A stretch of DNA of 45,333 nucleotides from an uncultured Eubacteriales bacterium (GTDB taxonomy: Bacteria; Bacillota; Clostridia; Oscillospirales; Oscillospiraceae). The notes beneath the pieces were generated by a model that was not told where the DNA came from, did not search any database, and saw nothing but the letters and a program-made list of their open reading frames with translations. This document shows, in pieces, positions 8,235-16,738 of this stretch. The first letter of the stretch is position 1, and each line of letters opens with the position of its first letter. Both the position numbers and the translations under genes were made by a program. Where the stretch lies: the NCBI GenBank assembly GCA_900549485.1, contig UROG01000020.1:1-45333 (forward strand). Reading direction: 5' to 3'.

Positions 8235-9232
8235 TGGATGAGATAATTACTCTTGATTACGGCAGCGGCGGGAAAAAAACCTCCCGCCTCATCGAAAATA
8301 TGATACTTCCCGCGCTTGATAATCCGGCTCTGAACGAGCTTAACGACGGGGCGGTCATTGCAGGGGGCGGCGAGCTTGTTTTTTCCACCGACAGCTTTGT
8401 GGTCGATCCCATATTTTTCCCAGGCGGCGATATAGGCAAGCTTTCGGTCTGCGGCACGGTGAACGATGTTTCGATGTGCGGCGGAGTTCCGAAATATCTG
8501 AGCTGCGCTTTCATAATCGAGGAAGGCTTCCCTGTCGGGGAGCTGGAGCGGGTGATCGCTTCCATACATGCCCAATGCGATAAGGCGGGCGTGTGCGTCG
8601 TCACGGGCGATACAAAGGTTGTTGAAAAGGGACGCGGAGACAAAATATATATCAATACCGCCGGTATCGGCTTTCTGAAATATCCGGGGCTGTCTCCGAA
8701 AAACATAAAAAAGGGCGATAAAGTCATTGTTTCAGGCACCGTGGGCGACCATGGGACAGCCGTCATGCTCTCAAGGATAGGCATGGAGCAGGAGGGGATA
8801 CGTTCCGACTGCGCCGCGCTCAACGGTCTGTGCGAAGCGATACTTTCCACGGGCGGCGGCGTGAGGGTTCTGCGCGACCCGACCAGAGGCGGCGCGGCGA
8901 CCACGCTCAACGAGTTTGTCGAGGGTACGCCGCTGGGGATCGAGCTTGACGAAAGGCTCATACCGGTACGCCCGGACGTTCAGGCGGCCTGCGATATGCT
9001 TGGTCTTGACGCAATGTACTGCGCCAACGAGGGCAAGCTTCTTGCCGTTGTTGCTCCGGAGGCGGAGGAGCGGGTGCTTGAGGCAATGCACAGAACCGAC
9101 GAGGGTAAGGACGCCGTAACGATCGGCGAGGTCACGGACGGCTATCCGGGCAGACTTGTCATGAATACGGCCTTCGGCGGCAGGCGCATCCTTCAGAAGC
9201 TTACCGGCGCGCAGCTGCCGCGGATATGCTGA
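8231..9232 (+). CDS. hypE: Hydrogenase maturation protein HypE
   Basis: HypE is an AIR-synthase-like ATPase. It dehydrates its C-terminal thiocarboxamide to thiocyanate, giving the CN ligands. The 333 residues show LDYGSGGK at the N-terminus, STDSFVVDPIFFPGG, VVTGDTKVVEKG, DPTRGGAATTLNE, and end in PRIC. That terminal cysteine is the residue modified by HypF, so the protein looks functional. AGGTGAT precedes the ATG. It ends about 95 bases before the first structural subunit. Confidence 0.96.
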   Translation: MMDEIITLDYGSGGKKTSRLIENMILPALDNPALNELNDGAVIAGGGELVFSTDSFVVDPIFFPGGDIGKLSVCGTVNDVSMCGGVPKYLSCAFIIEEGFPVGELERVIASIHAQCDKAGVCVVTGDTKVVEKGRGDKIYINTAGIGFLKYPGLSPKNIKKGDKVIVSGTVGDHGTAVMLSRIGMEQEGIRSDCAALNGLCEAILSTGGGVRVLRDPTRGGAATTLNEFVEGTPLGIELDERLIPVRPDVQAACDMLGLDAMYCANEGKLLAVVAPEAEERVLEAMHRTDEGKDAVTIGEVTDGYPGRLVMNTAFGGRRILQKLTGAQLPRIC

Positions 9233-9327
9233 ACGCTTCCGTGCGCGGGACGCGGCAGAGATAATAACCACGAATAAAAATCCTATGGGTTTTTAGATAT
9301 ATCAGCAAATCATGTGAGGTGAAATGA

Positions 9328-9732
9328 ATGCAGGAGTACAGGAGAATCGACATCGGCAAGGATGAAATAGTACCCATTGCAGAGCGGATGAGGAAAGAGG
9401 GAAAATACCTCGTCATGATCCACGCCTTCATCAACACGGACGGACAGATGGATGTGTCTTACGAGTATGCTGTCGAACCGGCAATTGAGTCGTATCATGT
9501 TGTCGGCGAAACAAAGCTGCCCGATATAGCGCCCATTTACGATCTGGCCGCCGAATGGCCCGAGCGTGAGCTTAATGAGCTTTTCGGAATTGAGTTTGAA
9601 GGTCTGGATGTTTCCAAGAGACTGTTTTTGCCCGAGGATATGCTTGATCCGGAAGGCAAGGGACAGATCATGGTCACGCCGCTCAGGGAGCTGGTGGAGA
9701 AAAACATCAAGAAGCAAGGAGGAGCAGAATGA
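9328..9732 (+). CDS. NuoC/EchD/MbhK-like hydrogenase subunit (30 kDa family)
   Basis: A 134-residue cytoplasmic-arm subunit of the complex I 30-kDa family, which buttresses the large subunit in Ech and Mbh hydrogenases. The family signature AAEWPERELNELFGIEFEGL is near the middle, with RLFLPEDM after it. It is shorter than NuoC, as in Ech/Mbh enzymes. A Shine-Dalgarno (TGAGGTGA, 9314-9321) serves ATG 9328. The stop overlaps the large-subunit start by four bases (ATGA). A weak stem-loop with a short T-run lies at about 9277-9297, upstream. Confidence 0.88.
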   Translation: MQEYRRIDIGKDEIVPIAERMRKEGKYLVMIHAFINTDGQMDVSYEYAVEPAIESYHVVGETKLPDIAPIYDLAAEWPERELNELFGIEFEGLDVSKRLFLPEDMLDPEGKGQIMVTPLRELVEKNIKKQGGAE

Positions 9733-10811
9733 GCTATATTGTTCCTATCGGACCATACCATCCCGCGCTGGAAGAGCCTATACACGCAAGGCTTGTCACC
9801 GAGGGTGAGATCATCAAGGATGCGGAGGTTTTCGTAGGCTATAACCACCGCGGCATTGAAAAGCTTGCTACCGAGCGCAATGCCATCCAGACGCTTGTTC
9901 TGGTCGAAAGAGTGTGCGGCATCTGCTCTCACTCCCATGCCCTTGTATACGCGATGGCTGTCGAGCAGATAAACGGCGTTGAGGTTCCTAAGAGAGGCGA
10001 CTATATCCGCGCCATCACTGCCGAGCTTGAACGGCTTCATTCGCATTTCCTGTGGCTGGGCATCGCCTGCCACATCATCGGTCACGACAGTATGTTCATG
10101 CATATCTGGGACGTGCGCGAGGTCATTATGGATCTGCTGGAAAAGCTCTCCGGCAACCGCGTCAACTACTCCATGGTCACAATAGGCGGTGCAAGACGCG
10201 ATATTGACGACGATCTCAAGCGCGAGATACTCAAGGGTATCGAATCCCTCAAAAAGCCTATGGACAGGATCGTTGAGATCTGCCTCAACGACAAAACCAT
10301 TGCTCTGCGCACCAAGGGCGTAGGCGTCATTCCTACCGCAGACGCGATACGCATGGGCGCGATAGGTCCGCACGCAAGAGCTTCCGGCGTCAAGGTGGAC
10401 GTCCGCAAAGATTCTCCCTACTGCTCATATGAGGATTTTGACTTTGACGTCCCCACATGCGACAGCGGCGACGTTTTTGCACGTGTCGTTGTGCGTGCAC
10501 TTGAGTGCTACGAGTCTATCAAGATAATTGAGCAGGCGCTTGATAAGCTGCCTGACGGTCCCATAAACCTCGGCAACAAGCTGCCCAAGATACAGTCCGG
10601 CGTGGCCGTTTCGCGCCATGAGGCGCCGCGCGGTCAGCTGTCCTATATGGTTGCGGGCAACGGCGGGCTCAATAACCACCGCGTCAGCATCCATGTGCCC
10701 AGCTTCAAAAATACTCCCACCATTCCTTTCATGCTCAAGGGCAACGCAGTGGCGGACGCAGGTCTTATCATCGCAAGCATTGACCCGTGCTTCAGCTGCC
10801 TTGACAGATAA
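9729..10811 (+). CDS. Group 4 membrane-bound [NiFe]-hydrogenase large subunit (MbhL/EchE type)
   Basis: The 360-residue catalytic subunit. Both NiFe ligand pairs are present: C63 and C66 in RVCGICSHSH, and C354 and C357 in DPCFSCLDR. It is therefore a hydrogenase and not a complex I NuoD or a ligand-lacking relative. The N-terminal PIGPYHPALEEP and ELERLHSHFLWLG blocks are typical of the NuoD/HycE superfamily. The protein ends at once after CxxC-LDR, with no cleavable C-terminal peptide, and no maturation endopeptidase gene is seen in the locus; these agree. It overlaps the NuoC-like gene upstream and is followed four bases later by hypA. Confidence 0.94.
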   Translation: MSYIVPIGPYHPALEEPIHARLVTEGEIIKDAEVFVGYNHRGIEKLATERNAIQTLVLVERVCGICSHSHALVYAMAVEQINGVEVPKRGDYIRAITAELERLHSHFLWLGIACHIIGHDSMFMHIWDVREVIMDLLEKLSGNRVNYSMVTIGGARRDIDDDLKREILKGIESLKKPMDRIVEICLNDKTIALRTKGVGVIPTADAIRMGAIGPHARASGVKVDVRKDSPYCSYEDFDFDVPTCDSGDVFARVVVRALECYESIKIIEQALDKLPDGPINLGNKLPKIQSGVAVSRHEAPRGQLSYMVAGNGGLNNHRVSIHVPSFKNTPTIPFMLKGNAVADAGLIIASIDPCFSCLDR

Positions 10812-10814
10812 GCC

Positions 10815-11156
10815 ATGCATGAAATGGCGATAACCCGCAGCATCATTGAAATAGTCGAATCCGAGGCCGAGAAGGAAAAGTTTGACCGCGTGCTTGAAAT
10901 TTCACTGCGCGTCGGCGAATATTCCGGACTTGTCCCCCAGTGCATAGAGGAGTTTTTCCCCATTGCCGCGGCGGGCAGCATAGCCGAGGGGGCGCATCTT
11001 TCCATAGAGCCGGTCAAAGCGCGCTTCAGGTGTCTTGACTGCGGCTTTGAGGGGGATGCCGACAGGGTGAACCACTGCTGTGCGGTCTGCGGCGGCACGG
11101 CGCTGAAAATGACTGCGGGACGTGAATTTTACGTGGAAAATTTAAAAGTAGAATAA
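10815..11156 (+). CDS. hypA: Hydrogenase nickel incorporation protein HypA
   Basis: A 113-residue nickel chaperone, starting MHEMAIT with the nickel-binding His2. The C-terminal zinc finger has two CxxC pairs (CLDCGF and CAVCGG). It normally works with the GTPase HypB, which I do not find in this window. It is embedded between the large-subunit gene and the antiporter genes, four bases after the large-subunit stop, so it is surely co-expressed with the enzyme it serves. Confidence 0.95.
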   Translation: MHEMAITRSIIEIVESEAEKEKFDRVLEISLRVGEYSGLVPQCIEEFFPIAAAGSIAEGAHLSIEPVKARFRCLDCGFEGDADRVNHCCAVCGGTALKMTAGREFYVENLKVE

Positions 11157-11157
11157 A

Positions 11158-11234
11158 GGCGGGCAAAGTCCGCCCTCATGCCGGAAGCTGCGCAGGCAGG
11201 CATGAGTTGTCCCGGCAGACCGCGTTTTGTCGGG
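11158..11234 (+). other. Three consecutive stem-loops between hypA and the antiporter genes
   Basis: Stems are GGCGG/CCGCC (about 11158-11174), CTCATGCC/GGCATGAG (11175-11182 with 11199-11206) and CCCGGCA/TGTCGGG (about 11211-11234; its one mismatch is a G-U pair in plus-strand RNA). They fill most of the only 100-base gap inside the structural operon. There is no T-run, so they suit an mRNA processing or stabilising site. I could not match them by eye to a known riboswitch. Confidence 0.45.
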
Positions 11235-11260
11235 AATAATAAGGAAGGAGAGGTTTTCTC

Positions 11261-11797
11261 TTGCAAAAAACGAGATTTCCCGCTGTAATAAGCACCTTCA
11301 TCGTCTGTTTTGGCTTCTGGGTACTGCTCACATGGCCGTTCGGGGCCAACGGTGTCGCGGTTCAGGAGCTGATAGCCGGTGTGGTGGTGAGCCTTGCGGT
11401 GGCTCTCTTCTCAGCCAGATTCTATATCCATGAGAACGCTTTCTGGCTTTTCAATCCCGTAAGGTTTTTCAACCTCCTTTATTACTCGCTCGTGACCTTC
11501 ATGGGTGAGCTTATAAAGGCAAATTGGGACATGGCAAAGCGCTGCCTCGGCGGCTGCAAAAACGTCAATCCCGGCATAGTCAAGGTTCCCGTCGGGCTTG
11601 AGAGCGAATACGGTCAGGCGATGCTTGCAAACTCCATTACCCTCACTCCAGGCACCATCACCATGGATATCGCCGAGGAGGCCGGGCAGACCTATTACTA
11701 CATACATTGGATCGATGTGACCGCTCCCAGCGGCAAAGAAGCCGGCGACGCCATAAAGGGTACGCTGGAAAAAGGCGTAGGGAGGATCTTCAAATGA
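11261..11797 (+). CDS. Mrp/Mbh antiporter subunit E (MnhE/MbhA family)
   Basis: A 178-residue MnhE-family subunit of multisubunit Na+/H+ antiporters, equivalent to MbhA of Pyrococcus membrane-bound hydrogenase. Two or three hydrophobic N-terminal helices are followed by a hydrophilic C-terminal domain with VKVPVGLESEYG, LANSITLTPGT and YYIHWIDV, all typical. The start is TTG at 11261, about eight bases after AAGGAAGGAGAGG. The next gene begins in its stop codon (ATGA). Confidence 0.9.
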   Translation: MQKTRFPAVISTFIVCFGFWVLLTWPFGANGVAVQELIAGVVVSLAVALFSARFYIHENAFWLFNPVRFFNLLYYSLVTFMGELIKANWDMAKRCLGGCKNVNPGIVKVPVGLESEYGQAMLANSITLTPGTITMDIAEEAGQTYYYIHWIDVTAPSGKEAGDAIKGTLEKGVGRIFK

Positions 11798-12057
11798 CGA
11801 TAGAACTGCTTATATTCGGAATCCTTTTCGGACTTCTCGCCGTGATGTGCCTTGTGCGCCTTGCAAAAGGTCCCACTCCGGCCGACAGAATGGTCGCCGC
11901 CGACAGCGCGGACGCGCTGCTGTGCTGTGCGATGGTGCTGTTTGCGCTTTTCTCCGGACGCGGCATTTACCTTGACATTTCTCTCATCAGCGCAATGATG
12001 GGTATTGTCGATACCATGCTCGTCGGACGTTATCTTGAAGGGAGGAAGGTCAAATGA
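11794..12057 (+). CDS. Mrp/Mbh antiporter subunit F (MnhF/MbhB family)
   Basis: An 87-residue membrane protein with three predicted helices and the KGPTPADRMVAADSADALL motif of MrpF proteins. The ATG at 11794 overlaps the subunit E stop and has GGAGG nine bases upstream. It overlaps the following gene by four bases. It forms part of the ion-translocating arm of the hydrogenase. Confidence 0.9.
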   Translation: MTIELLIFGILFGLLAVMCLVRLAKGPTPADRMVAADSADALLCCAMVLFALFSGRGIYLDISLISAMMGIVDTMLVGRYLEGRKVK

Positions 12058-12398
12058 TACTCAGAATAGCAATAGACGTTCTTATTGCCGTGGGTCTGTT
12101 CTTTGCTCTTGCCGGAACAAAGGGCATTCTGAAAATGCCTGACACCTTCTGCCGTATGCAGGCTTCTACCTGCATTACAACTCTCGGTATGCTCTGCACC
12201 ATGATAGGCGCGCTTCTGTACGCCGTTTTCGTGATGCAGTCTGCCGGCACGGCGGTAAAGGTCGCGCTTGTCGCGGTGCTTATACTCGTCACTAACCCCG
12301 TCGGCGCTCACGCTATCGCAAAGGGCACGTATAAGGCGGGCATCAGACCCGAGAAGGAAATGACTGTTGATGATTACGGGAGGGATTTCAATGAGTAA
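12054..12398 (+). CDS. Mrp/Mbh antiporter subunit G (MnhG/MbhC family)
   Basis: A 114-residue PhaG/MnhG-family membrane protein with three helices. The motif GILKMPDTFCRMQASTCITTLG is the family signature, and the third helix ends at LVTNPVGAHAIAKGTY. Overlapping ATGA and ATG-in-stop junctions tie it to both neighbours. Confidence 0.9.
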   Translation: MILRIAIDVLIAVGLFFALAGTKGILKMPDTFCRMQASTCITTLGMLCTMIGALLYAVFVMQSAGTAVKVALVAVLILVTNPVGAHAIAKGTYKAGIRPEKEMTVDDYGRDFNE

Positions 12399-12645
12399 TA
12401 TTGTTATTATCCTGAACGTTCTTGTCGTTCTCGGTATGGTCGTCACGGCGATCCTTGCCTCCAATACCGAAAATCTGCTCTCCGCGGTCATCTGCCTCGG
12501 AGCGACCGGCCTTTTCGCCGCCGCAGAGTTTCTCATTCTCCACGCACCCGACGTGGCTATCTCGGAAGCCGCCGTCGGCGCTGCGCTCACCCCAGTGATT
12601 TTCATCGTCACCCTTAAAAAGATAAAGGGGGGCAGCGGTAAATGA
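12391..12645 (+). CDS. MbhD-like subunit (DUF4040, MrpA C-terminal segment)
   Basis: An 84-residue three-helix protein of the DUF4040 type, equivalent to MbhD and to part of the C-terminal region of MrpA. The core reads AVICLGATGLFAAAEFL, HAPDVAISEAAVG. Starting at the ATG at 12391, preceded by GGGAGGGA, it overlaps the subunit G gene by eight bases; a longer frame would have no ribosome-binding site. There is no full-length MrpA in the locus, as expected for Mbh-type enzymes. Confidence 0.85.
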   Translation: MSNIVIILNVLVVLGMVVTAILASNTENLLSAVICLGATGLFAAAEFLILHAPDVAISEAAVGAALTPVIFIVTLKKIKGGSGK

Positions 12646-13010
12646 AAAAGTTTCTTACGTGGGTAAGCCTTGCCGTGTTCCTGTTCGCGGGCGTATATGC
12701 AAGCGTGACAATGGCGGCCATGCCCCGCACATATGACGGAAGAGACGCCGCCGTCTCCGTTTATGAACTTCAGCAGAATCCCGACAGCTATGACGACAGC
12801 GCTGCCACCGGTGCGGCTGATGCCATCGTCCAGCAGGATCTCGCCAAGTCCCATGCCGTAAACGACGTCACATCCATCGTTTTTGACTTCCGCGGCTACG
12901 ATACAATGGGCGAGGCATTCATCCTCATTACCGCCGTTGCCGGTTCTGTGGTCATCCTCTCGACAGGAAAGAAGAAAGCGAAAAAGGAGGATGCGGAAAA
13001 TGGAAAATAA
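12642..13010 (+). CDS. MbhE-like subunit (MrpA C-terminal / MrpB N-terminal segment)
   Basis: A 122-residue membrane protein with one helix at each end (about residues 5-25 and 88-107) and an extracytoplasmic loop between. The block DVTSIVFDFRGYDTMGEAFILITAVAG is the MbhE/MrpA-terminal signature. It overlaps MbhD by four bases and carries a lysine-rich C-terminal tail. Its end contains the ribosome-binding site of the next gene. Confidence 0.85.
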   Translation: MKKFLTWVSLAVFLFAGVYASVTMAAMPRTYDGRDAAVSVYELQQNPDSYDDSAATGAADAIVQQDLAKSHAVNDVTSIVFDFRGYDTMGEAFILITAVAGSVVILSTGKKKAKKEDAENGK

Positions 13011-13467
13011 TAACATCAAGGTCAAGGGCGACGTTATCATCAAGTGCGGTACGGATAAGGTCATCCCCTTCATCTTCATGTATATGTTCTACGTTATCCT
13101 TCACGGCCATCTGTCCCCGGGCGGCGGTTTCCAGGGCGGCGTGCTCATGGTTGCCGCGATCGCGTTTATCTACATGGGCTACGGCTATGAAGGCACCGCA
13201 AAGTGCATCAACCGCGGTTTCCTGCACAAATTTGAGGGCTTTGCTTCGATAGCATACATTTTCTTTGCAATGCTCGGCGTTTTCGGCGGCGCATATTTCT
13301 GTGAAAATGTTCTGTTCGATCACGGCAATATCGGCGACCTGTATTCGACCGGAACCATATTCTATATGAATGTCACCGTCGGTGCGAAGGTTCTGGCGGG
13401 CGTCGGCGTCCTCGGCCTTACAATGCTGGGACTGCTTGCCGTCAACGACGATGACGAGAAAGAATGA
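13000..13467 (+). CDS. Mrp/Mbh antiporter subunit B (MnhB/MbhF family)
   Basis: A 155-residue four-helix protein of the MnhB family, with HGHLSPGGGFQGGV as the clear family motif. The ATG at 13000 has AAAGGAGG nine bases upstream, whereas an in-frame ATG at 12991 directly abuts that Shine-Dalgarno and is unlikely. It overlaps mbhE by 11 bases. Confidence 0.9.
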   Translation: MENNNIKVKGDVIIKCGTDKVIPFIFMYMFYVILHGHLSPGGGFQGGVLMVAAIAFIYMGYGYEGTAKCINRGFLHKFEGFASIAYIFFAMLGVFGGAYFCENVLFDHGNIGDLYSTGTIFYMNVTVGAKVLAGVGVLGLTMLGLLAVNDDDEKE

Positions 13468-13477
13468 GGTGAATGAT

Positions 13478-13828
13478 ATGATACTGTTCAATTATATAGC
13501 GTCCTTCTTCCTCATCTCCCTCGGTTTCTATACGATCATCACAAAGTATAATCTTATCAAGACGGTTATCGGCCTTTCTATCACCGACTACGGCGTGAAT
13601 CTGCTGATAATCTCCATCGGCTACAATCCCGGCGGCACCGCGCCTATCTTCACCGCGGGTGAGCTTACCGCCGCAAGCTACTTTGTAGACCCGATACCTC
13701 AGGCTCTGACGCTCACCAGCATAGTTATCGGCGCCTGCGTTACCGCAATGAGCCTTTCGCTGGTCATGAAGCTTCATGATTCCTACGGTACGCTTGATAC
13801 CAGAGAGATAAGGAGGCTGAGAGGATGA
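13478..13828 (+). CDS. Mrp/Mbh antiporter subunit C (MnhC/MbhG, NuoK-like)
   Basis: A 116-residue three-helix NuoK/MnhC-family protein. SITDYGVNLLIISIGY, a loop with GGTAPIF, and PIPQALTLTSIVIGACVTAMSLSL fit MrpC, where the PxPQALxLTxIVI string is highly conserved. The ATG at 13478 follows TGAGGTGA. The last codons overlap the next gene by four bases. Confidence 0.9.
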   Translation: MILFNYIASFFLISLGFYTIITKYNLIKTVIGLSITDYGVNLLIISIGYNPGGTAPIFTAGELTAASYFVDPIPQALTLTSIVIGACVTAMSLSLVMKLHDSYGTLDTREIRRLRG

Positions 13829-15750
13829 GTTTCTTTGATTACCACCACTTCCCGATCTACTCCGTAATGGTGCTGTTCCTCGGCGCGTTTCTTATCGTCA
13901 TGTTCGGCAAGAACAAGACTGCAAGAAACATCATCGCTTTTCTGGCCGTTTCCGCCTCTCTTGCATGCATGGTGGCTCTTGTAAAGCCCGTCATGCTTGA
14001 GCATGAGATAATTTCCTATTGGATGGGCAACCGTGTCCCGGCGGGCGGCTATGCTATCGGAATTGCGCTTGAGGTCGATGCGCTGAGCCTGTTCTTCGGA
14101 CTGCTCATTGCGACTGCGGTTTTCGTCTCCGGCGTATATTCGCTGCAATATATGGAAAAGGATGAAAACGTTCCCCAGTATTATACTCTGTTCCTCATGC
14201 TTGCGGGCGGCGTTATCGGTCTTGTGCTGTCGGGCGATATCTTCAATATGTTCATCATGGTCGAGATACTCACCTTTGCGGCAGTCGCGCTCACCGCTTT
14301 CCGCAACAAGGCGCACGGCGCGCTCGAGGCGGCATTCAAGTACCTGATCGTCGGCTGCATCGGTTCTACCTGCATCCTCACCGGTACGATAATGCTCTAT
14401 GCTCAGGCTCATACCCTGAACTTCGCACAGCTTTCTGCGCTCATTCCCGGACATATGAACAACGCCACCAAGCTTGCCTTTGCACTTTTGTACATCGGCT
14501 TCTCCACAAAGGCGTTCATCGTTCCGTTCCATCCGCTGGCGGCGGATGCCCACGGCGCGGCTCCCGCTTCCATATCCGTTCTGATTTCCGGCGTACTTAC
14601 AAAGTCCGGTATCTACGGTATCATAAGGCTTACATACTTCCTGTTCCAGACTATGGGACTCGGTTCGTTCCAGTTCCTGCTGGTGTTTGTGGGCAGCGTC
14701 AGTATGTTTGTGTGCGTCACAATGGCTCTTGCGCAGCATGACTTCAAGCGTCTGCTTGCATTCCATTCCATTTCACAGATAGGCTACGTTCTCACCGCTG
14801 TGGGTCTCTGCACGGGACTTGGCATCTCCGCCGGCCTTTACCACGCGATGAACCACACCCTTTTCAAGGGCCTGCTGTTCCTTGCCGCGGGCGCTGTGCT
14901 CCACGAGACGGGAACGACCAATCTTGACGAGCTTGGCGGCCTTTCCAAGAAAATGCCATGGACGACAGGTCTGTTCCTCATCGGTGCGTTCTCCATCAGC
15001 GGTCTGCCCCCCTTCAACGGCTTCGCTTCAAAGTGGATGATCTATCAGGCCACCTATCAGAAAGCCGCCGAGACAGGCAATATCGGCTTCCTGCTTGTCA
15101 CCGTCGTCGCGCTTGTGACATCCGTTCTCACCCTTGCATCATTTGTCAAGGTTACGCAGTCCGTCTTCTTCGGAAGACTTCCCGCACGTTATGAGAACGT
15201 TCATGAGGTCAAGCCCGGCATGATAATCGCAATGTGCATCTTCGCGGTGCTCTGCGTCCTCACCGGTCTTTTCCCAGAGTTTGTCACCAAGAACCTTACG
15301 GAGCCTGCCGCACGTGCCGTGTTTGACGTTACCCGTTATATCGACACCATGATGGGCACCGGCTACGCCGCATCCGCAATGGGCGAAAATCTCCCCGTTG
15401 CCGCGACGGTAAGCTTCAATGCTCTCGGCTATTGGGCGCCTGTCCAGTGGCTGCTCATCCTCTGCATCAGCCTTCTTGCGGTCACGATCGTTGCCGTCTG
15501 CGGCAAGTACGACAGAGTGAGCGAGCCGAGACCCGAGTGTGCCGATCCCAAGTACGACCTGTTCTGGGGCGGCGAGGAGAGTGAGTTCTCCCAGGTCGGC
15601 GGCGGAGACCTTTTCTGGGGCTTCAAGTACAATTGGCGTCACTATTTCGACTTCATGCATAACCTGCACAGCGGCGTTGTGAACGATTACTCACTCTGGG
15701 CGATCGTTGCGCTTGCCCTTGCCACTGTGTTCATCACGATAGTTCTTTAA
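13825..15750 (+). CDS. Mrp/Mbh antiporter subunit D (MbhH, NuoL/M-like) with a C-terminal extension
   Basis: A 641-residue proton-conducting transporter-family subunit, the main antiporter-like channel. Residues expected for ion transfer are visible: E147 in MVEILTF and K229 in FSTKAFIVPFHP. The core matches MrpD/MbhH (about 500 residues). The protein then continues with an extra helix, a charged linker (about 562-592) and a final segment with LFWGFKYNWRHYFDFMHN, HSGVVNDY and a last helix. Pyrococcus Mbh has a separate small subunit, MbhI, after MbhH, and no such gene is seen here. I infer that the tail may be that subunit fused on. Confidence 0.9.
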   Translation: MSFFDYHHFPIYSVMVLFLGAFLIVMFGKNKTARNIIAFLAVSASLACMVALVKPVMLEHEIISYWMGNRVPAGGYAIGIALEVDALSLFFGLLIATAVFVSGVYSLQYMEKDENVPQYYTLFLMLAGGVIGLVLSGDIFNMFIMVEILTFAAVALTAFRNKAHGALEAAFKYLIVGCIGSTCILTGTIMLYAQAHTLNFAQLSALIPGHMNNATKLAFALLYIGFSTKAFIVPFHPLAADAHGAAPASISVLISGVLTKSGIYGIIRLTYFLFQTMGLGSFQFLLVFVGSVSMFVCVTMALAQHDFKRLLAFHSISQIGYVLTAVGLCTGLGISAGLYHAMNHTLFKGLLFLAAGAVLHETGTTNLDELGGLSKKMPWTTGLFLIGAFSISGLPPFNGFASKWMIYQATYQKAAETGNIGFLLVTVVALVTSVLTLASFVKVTQSVFFGRLPARYENVHEVKPGMIIAMCIFAVLCVLTGLFPEFVTKNLTEPAARAVFDVTRYIDTMMGTGYAASAMGENLPVAATVSFNALGYWAPVQWLLILCISLLAVTIVAVCGKYDRVSEPRPECADPKYDLFWGGEESEFSQVGGGDLFWGFKYNWRHYFDFMHNLHSGVVNDYSLWAIVALALATVFITIVL

Positions 15751-15763
15751 GGAGGTGGGAAGT

Positions 15764-16726
15764 ATGGAATTAGTTAAAACAGCGCTTGAATACCTTGGCT
15801 ATATCCTCATTTTCCCCGGCTTCCTGTTCTGCATGATGACCGGACTTCTGCTCACCGGTATCGACCGCAAGATCGTCGCCAGAATGCAGAAGAGGGTGGG
15901 ACCGCCCATTCTTCAGCCTTTCTATGATTTCTTCAAGCTCTGCGGAAAGGAAACCATTATTCCCGCCGCAGCGTCCAAAACGACCTTCCTCATGGCTCCT
16001 CTGCTGGGGCTTGCGGCGCTTGTCGTGCTGCAAATGTTCATCCCTATCCATGGCTGGTCGGCTTTCTCCGGGATGGCGGACATCATTGTCATCCTCTACC
16101 TGCTGCTCATCCCCGCAATGGCGACCATGATGGGCGGCGCGGCTTCCGGCTCACCCTATGCCGGCGTCGGTCTGAGCCGTGAGATGGTAACGGTCATCTC
16201 GTGCGAGCTGCCTTTGGTGCTTGTGCTTCTGGCGATAGGCAAGGCGGTGGGCGGTGCATCCGTCACCTTCTCCTTCTCGCAGATATCGAATTATCAGCTC
16301 ACAAACGGCAGTCTCATCCTCCGTCCCAGCATGATACCAGCTGCGATCGCCTTCCTTATGATAATCCCCGGCGAAACCGGCAATCATCCCTTTGACACCG
16401 CCGAGGCGGAGACGGAGATATGCGAAGGCCTTCTGGCAGAGTACAGCGGAGCGCCGCTTGCCGTGTACAAGCTCAGCCACAGCATAAAGATGTTCACGCT
16501 CACAAGCCTTTTCACGGCTCTGTTTCTTGGCGGCATCGGTACCGGCATCATCCTTGTTGACGGTATTATCGTGTTTGCACTGTCCGTCGTGATAACCGTT
16601 CTTACCGTCTCTCTTGTCCATGCAATTACCGCACGTCTCAAGATAGAGCAGGTTTTCAAGTACTATTGGACCGTTGTTTCCGGCCTTGCGCTGATAAGCG
16701 TCGTGCTGGCATGGTACGGTCTGTAA
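15764..16726 (+). CDS. NuoH-like membrane subunit (MbhM/EchB)
   Basis: A 320-residue, roughly eight-helix membrane subunit that joins the catalytic arm to the ion-pumping arm. RMQKRVGPPILQPFYDFFKL is the NuoH-type N-terminal loop, and GETGNHPFDTAEAETEICEG is the conserved acidic cytoplasmic loop facing the NuoB/NuoD-like subunits. The ATG at 15764 is chosen for GGAGG eight bases upstream; an in-frame GTG at 15755 overlaps that site. Confidence 0.92.
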   Translation: MELVKTALEYLGYILIFPGFLFCMMTGLLLTGIDRKIVARMQKRVGPPILQPFYDFFKLCGKETIIPAAASKTTFLMAPLLGLAALVVLQMFIPIHGWSAFSGMADIIVILYLLLIPAMATMMGGAASGSPYAGVGLSREMVTVISCELPLVLVLLAIGKAVGGASVTFSFSQISNYQLTNGSLILRPSMIPAAIAFLMIIPGETGNHPFDTAEAETEICEGLLAEYSGAPLAVYKLSHSIKMFTLTSLFTALFLGGIGTGIILVDGIIVFALSVVITVLTVSLVHAITARLKIEQVFKYYWTVVSGLALISVVLAWYGL

Positions 16727-16738
16727 GGAGGGGCGAAA

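Noticed and set aside
9729..10811. Complex I-like NuoD or sulfane reductase subunit (MbsL)
   Set aside because: Both complete CxxC ligand pairs of the NiFe site are present and the hyp genes are in the same locus.
11158..11234. Nickel/cobalt or sodium riboswitch
   Set aside because: The position is suggestive, but I could not align the conserved junction bases of either class by eye.
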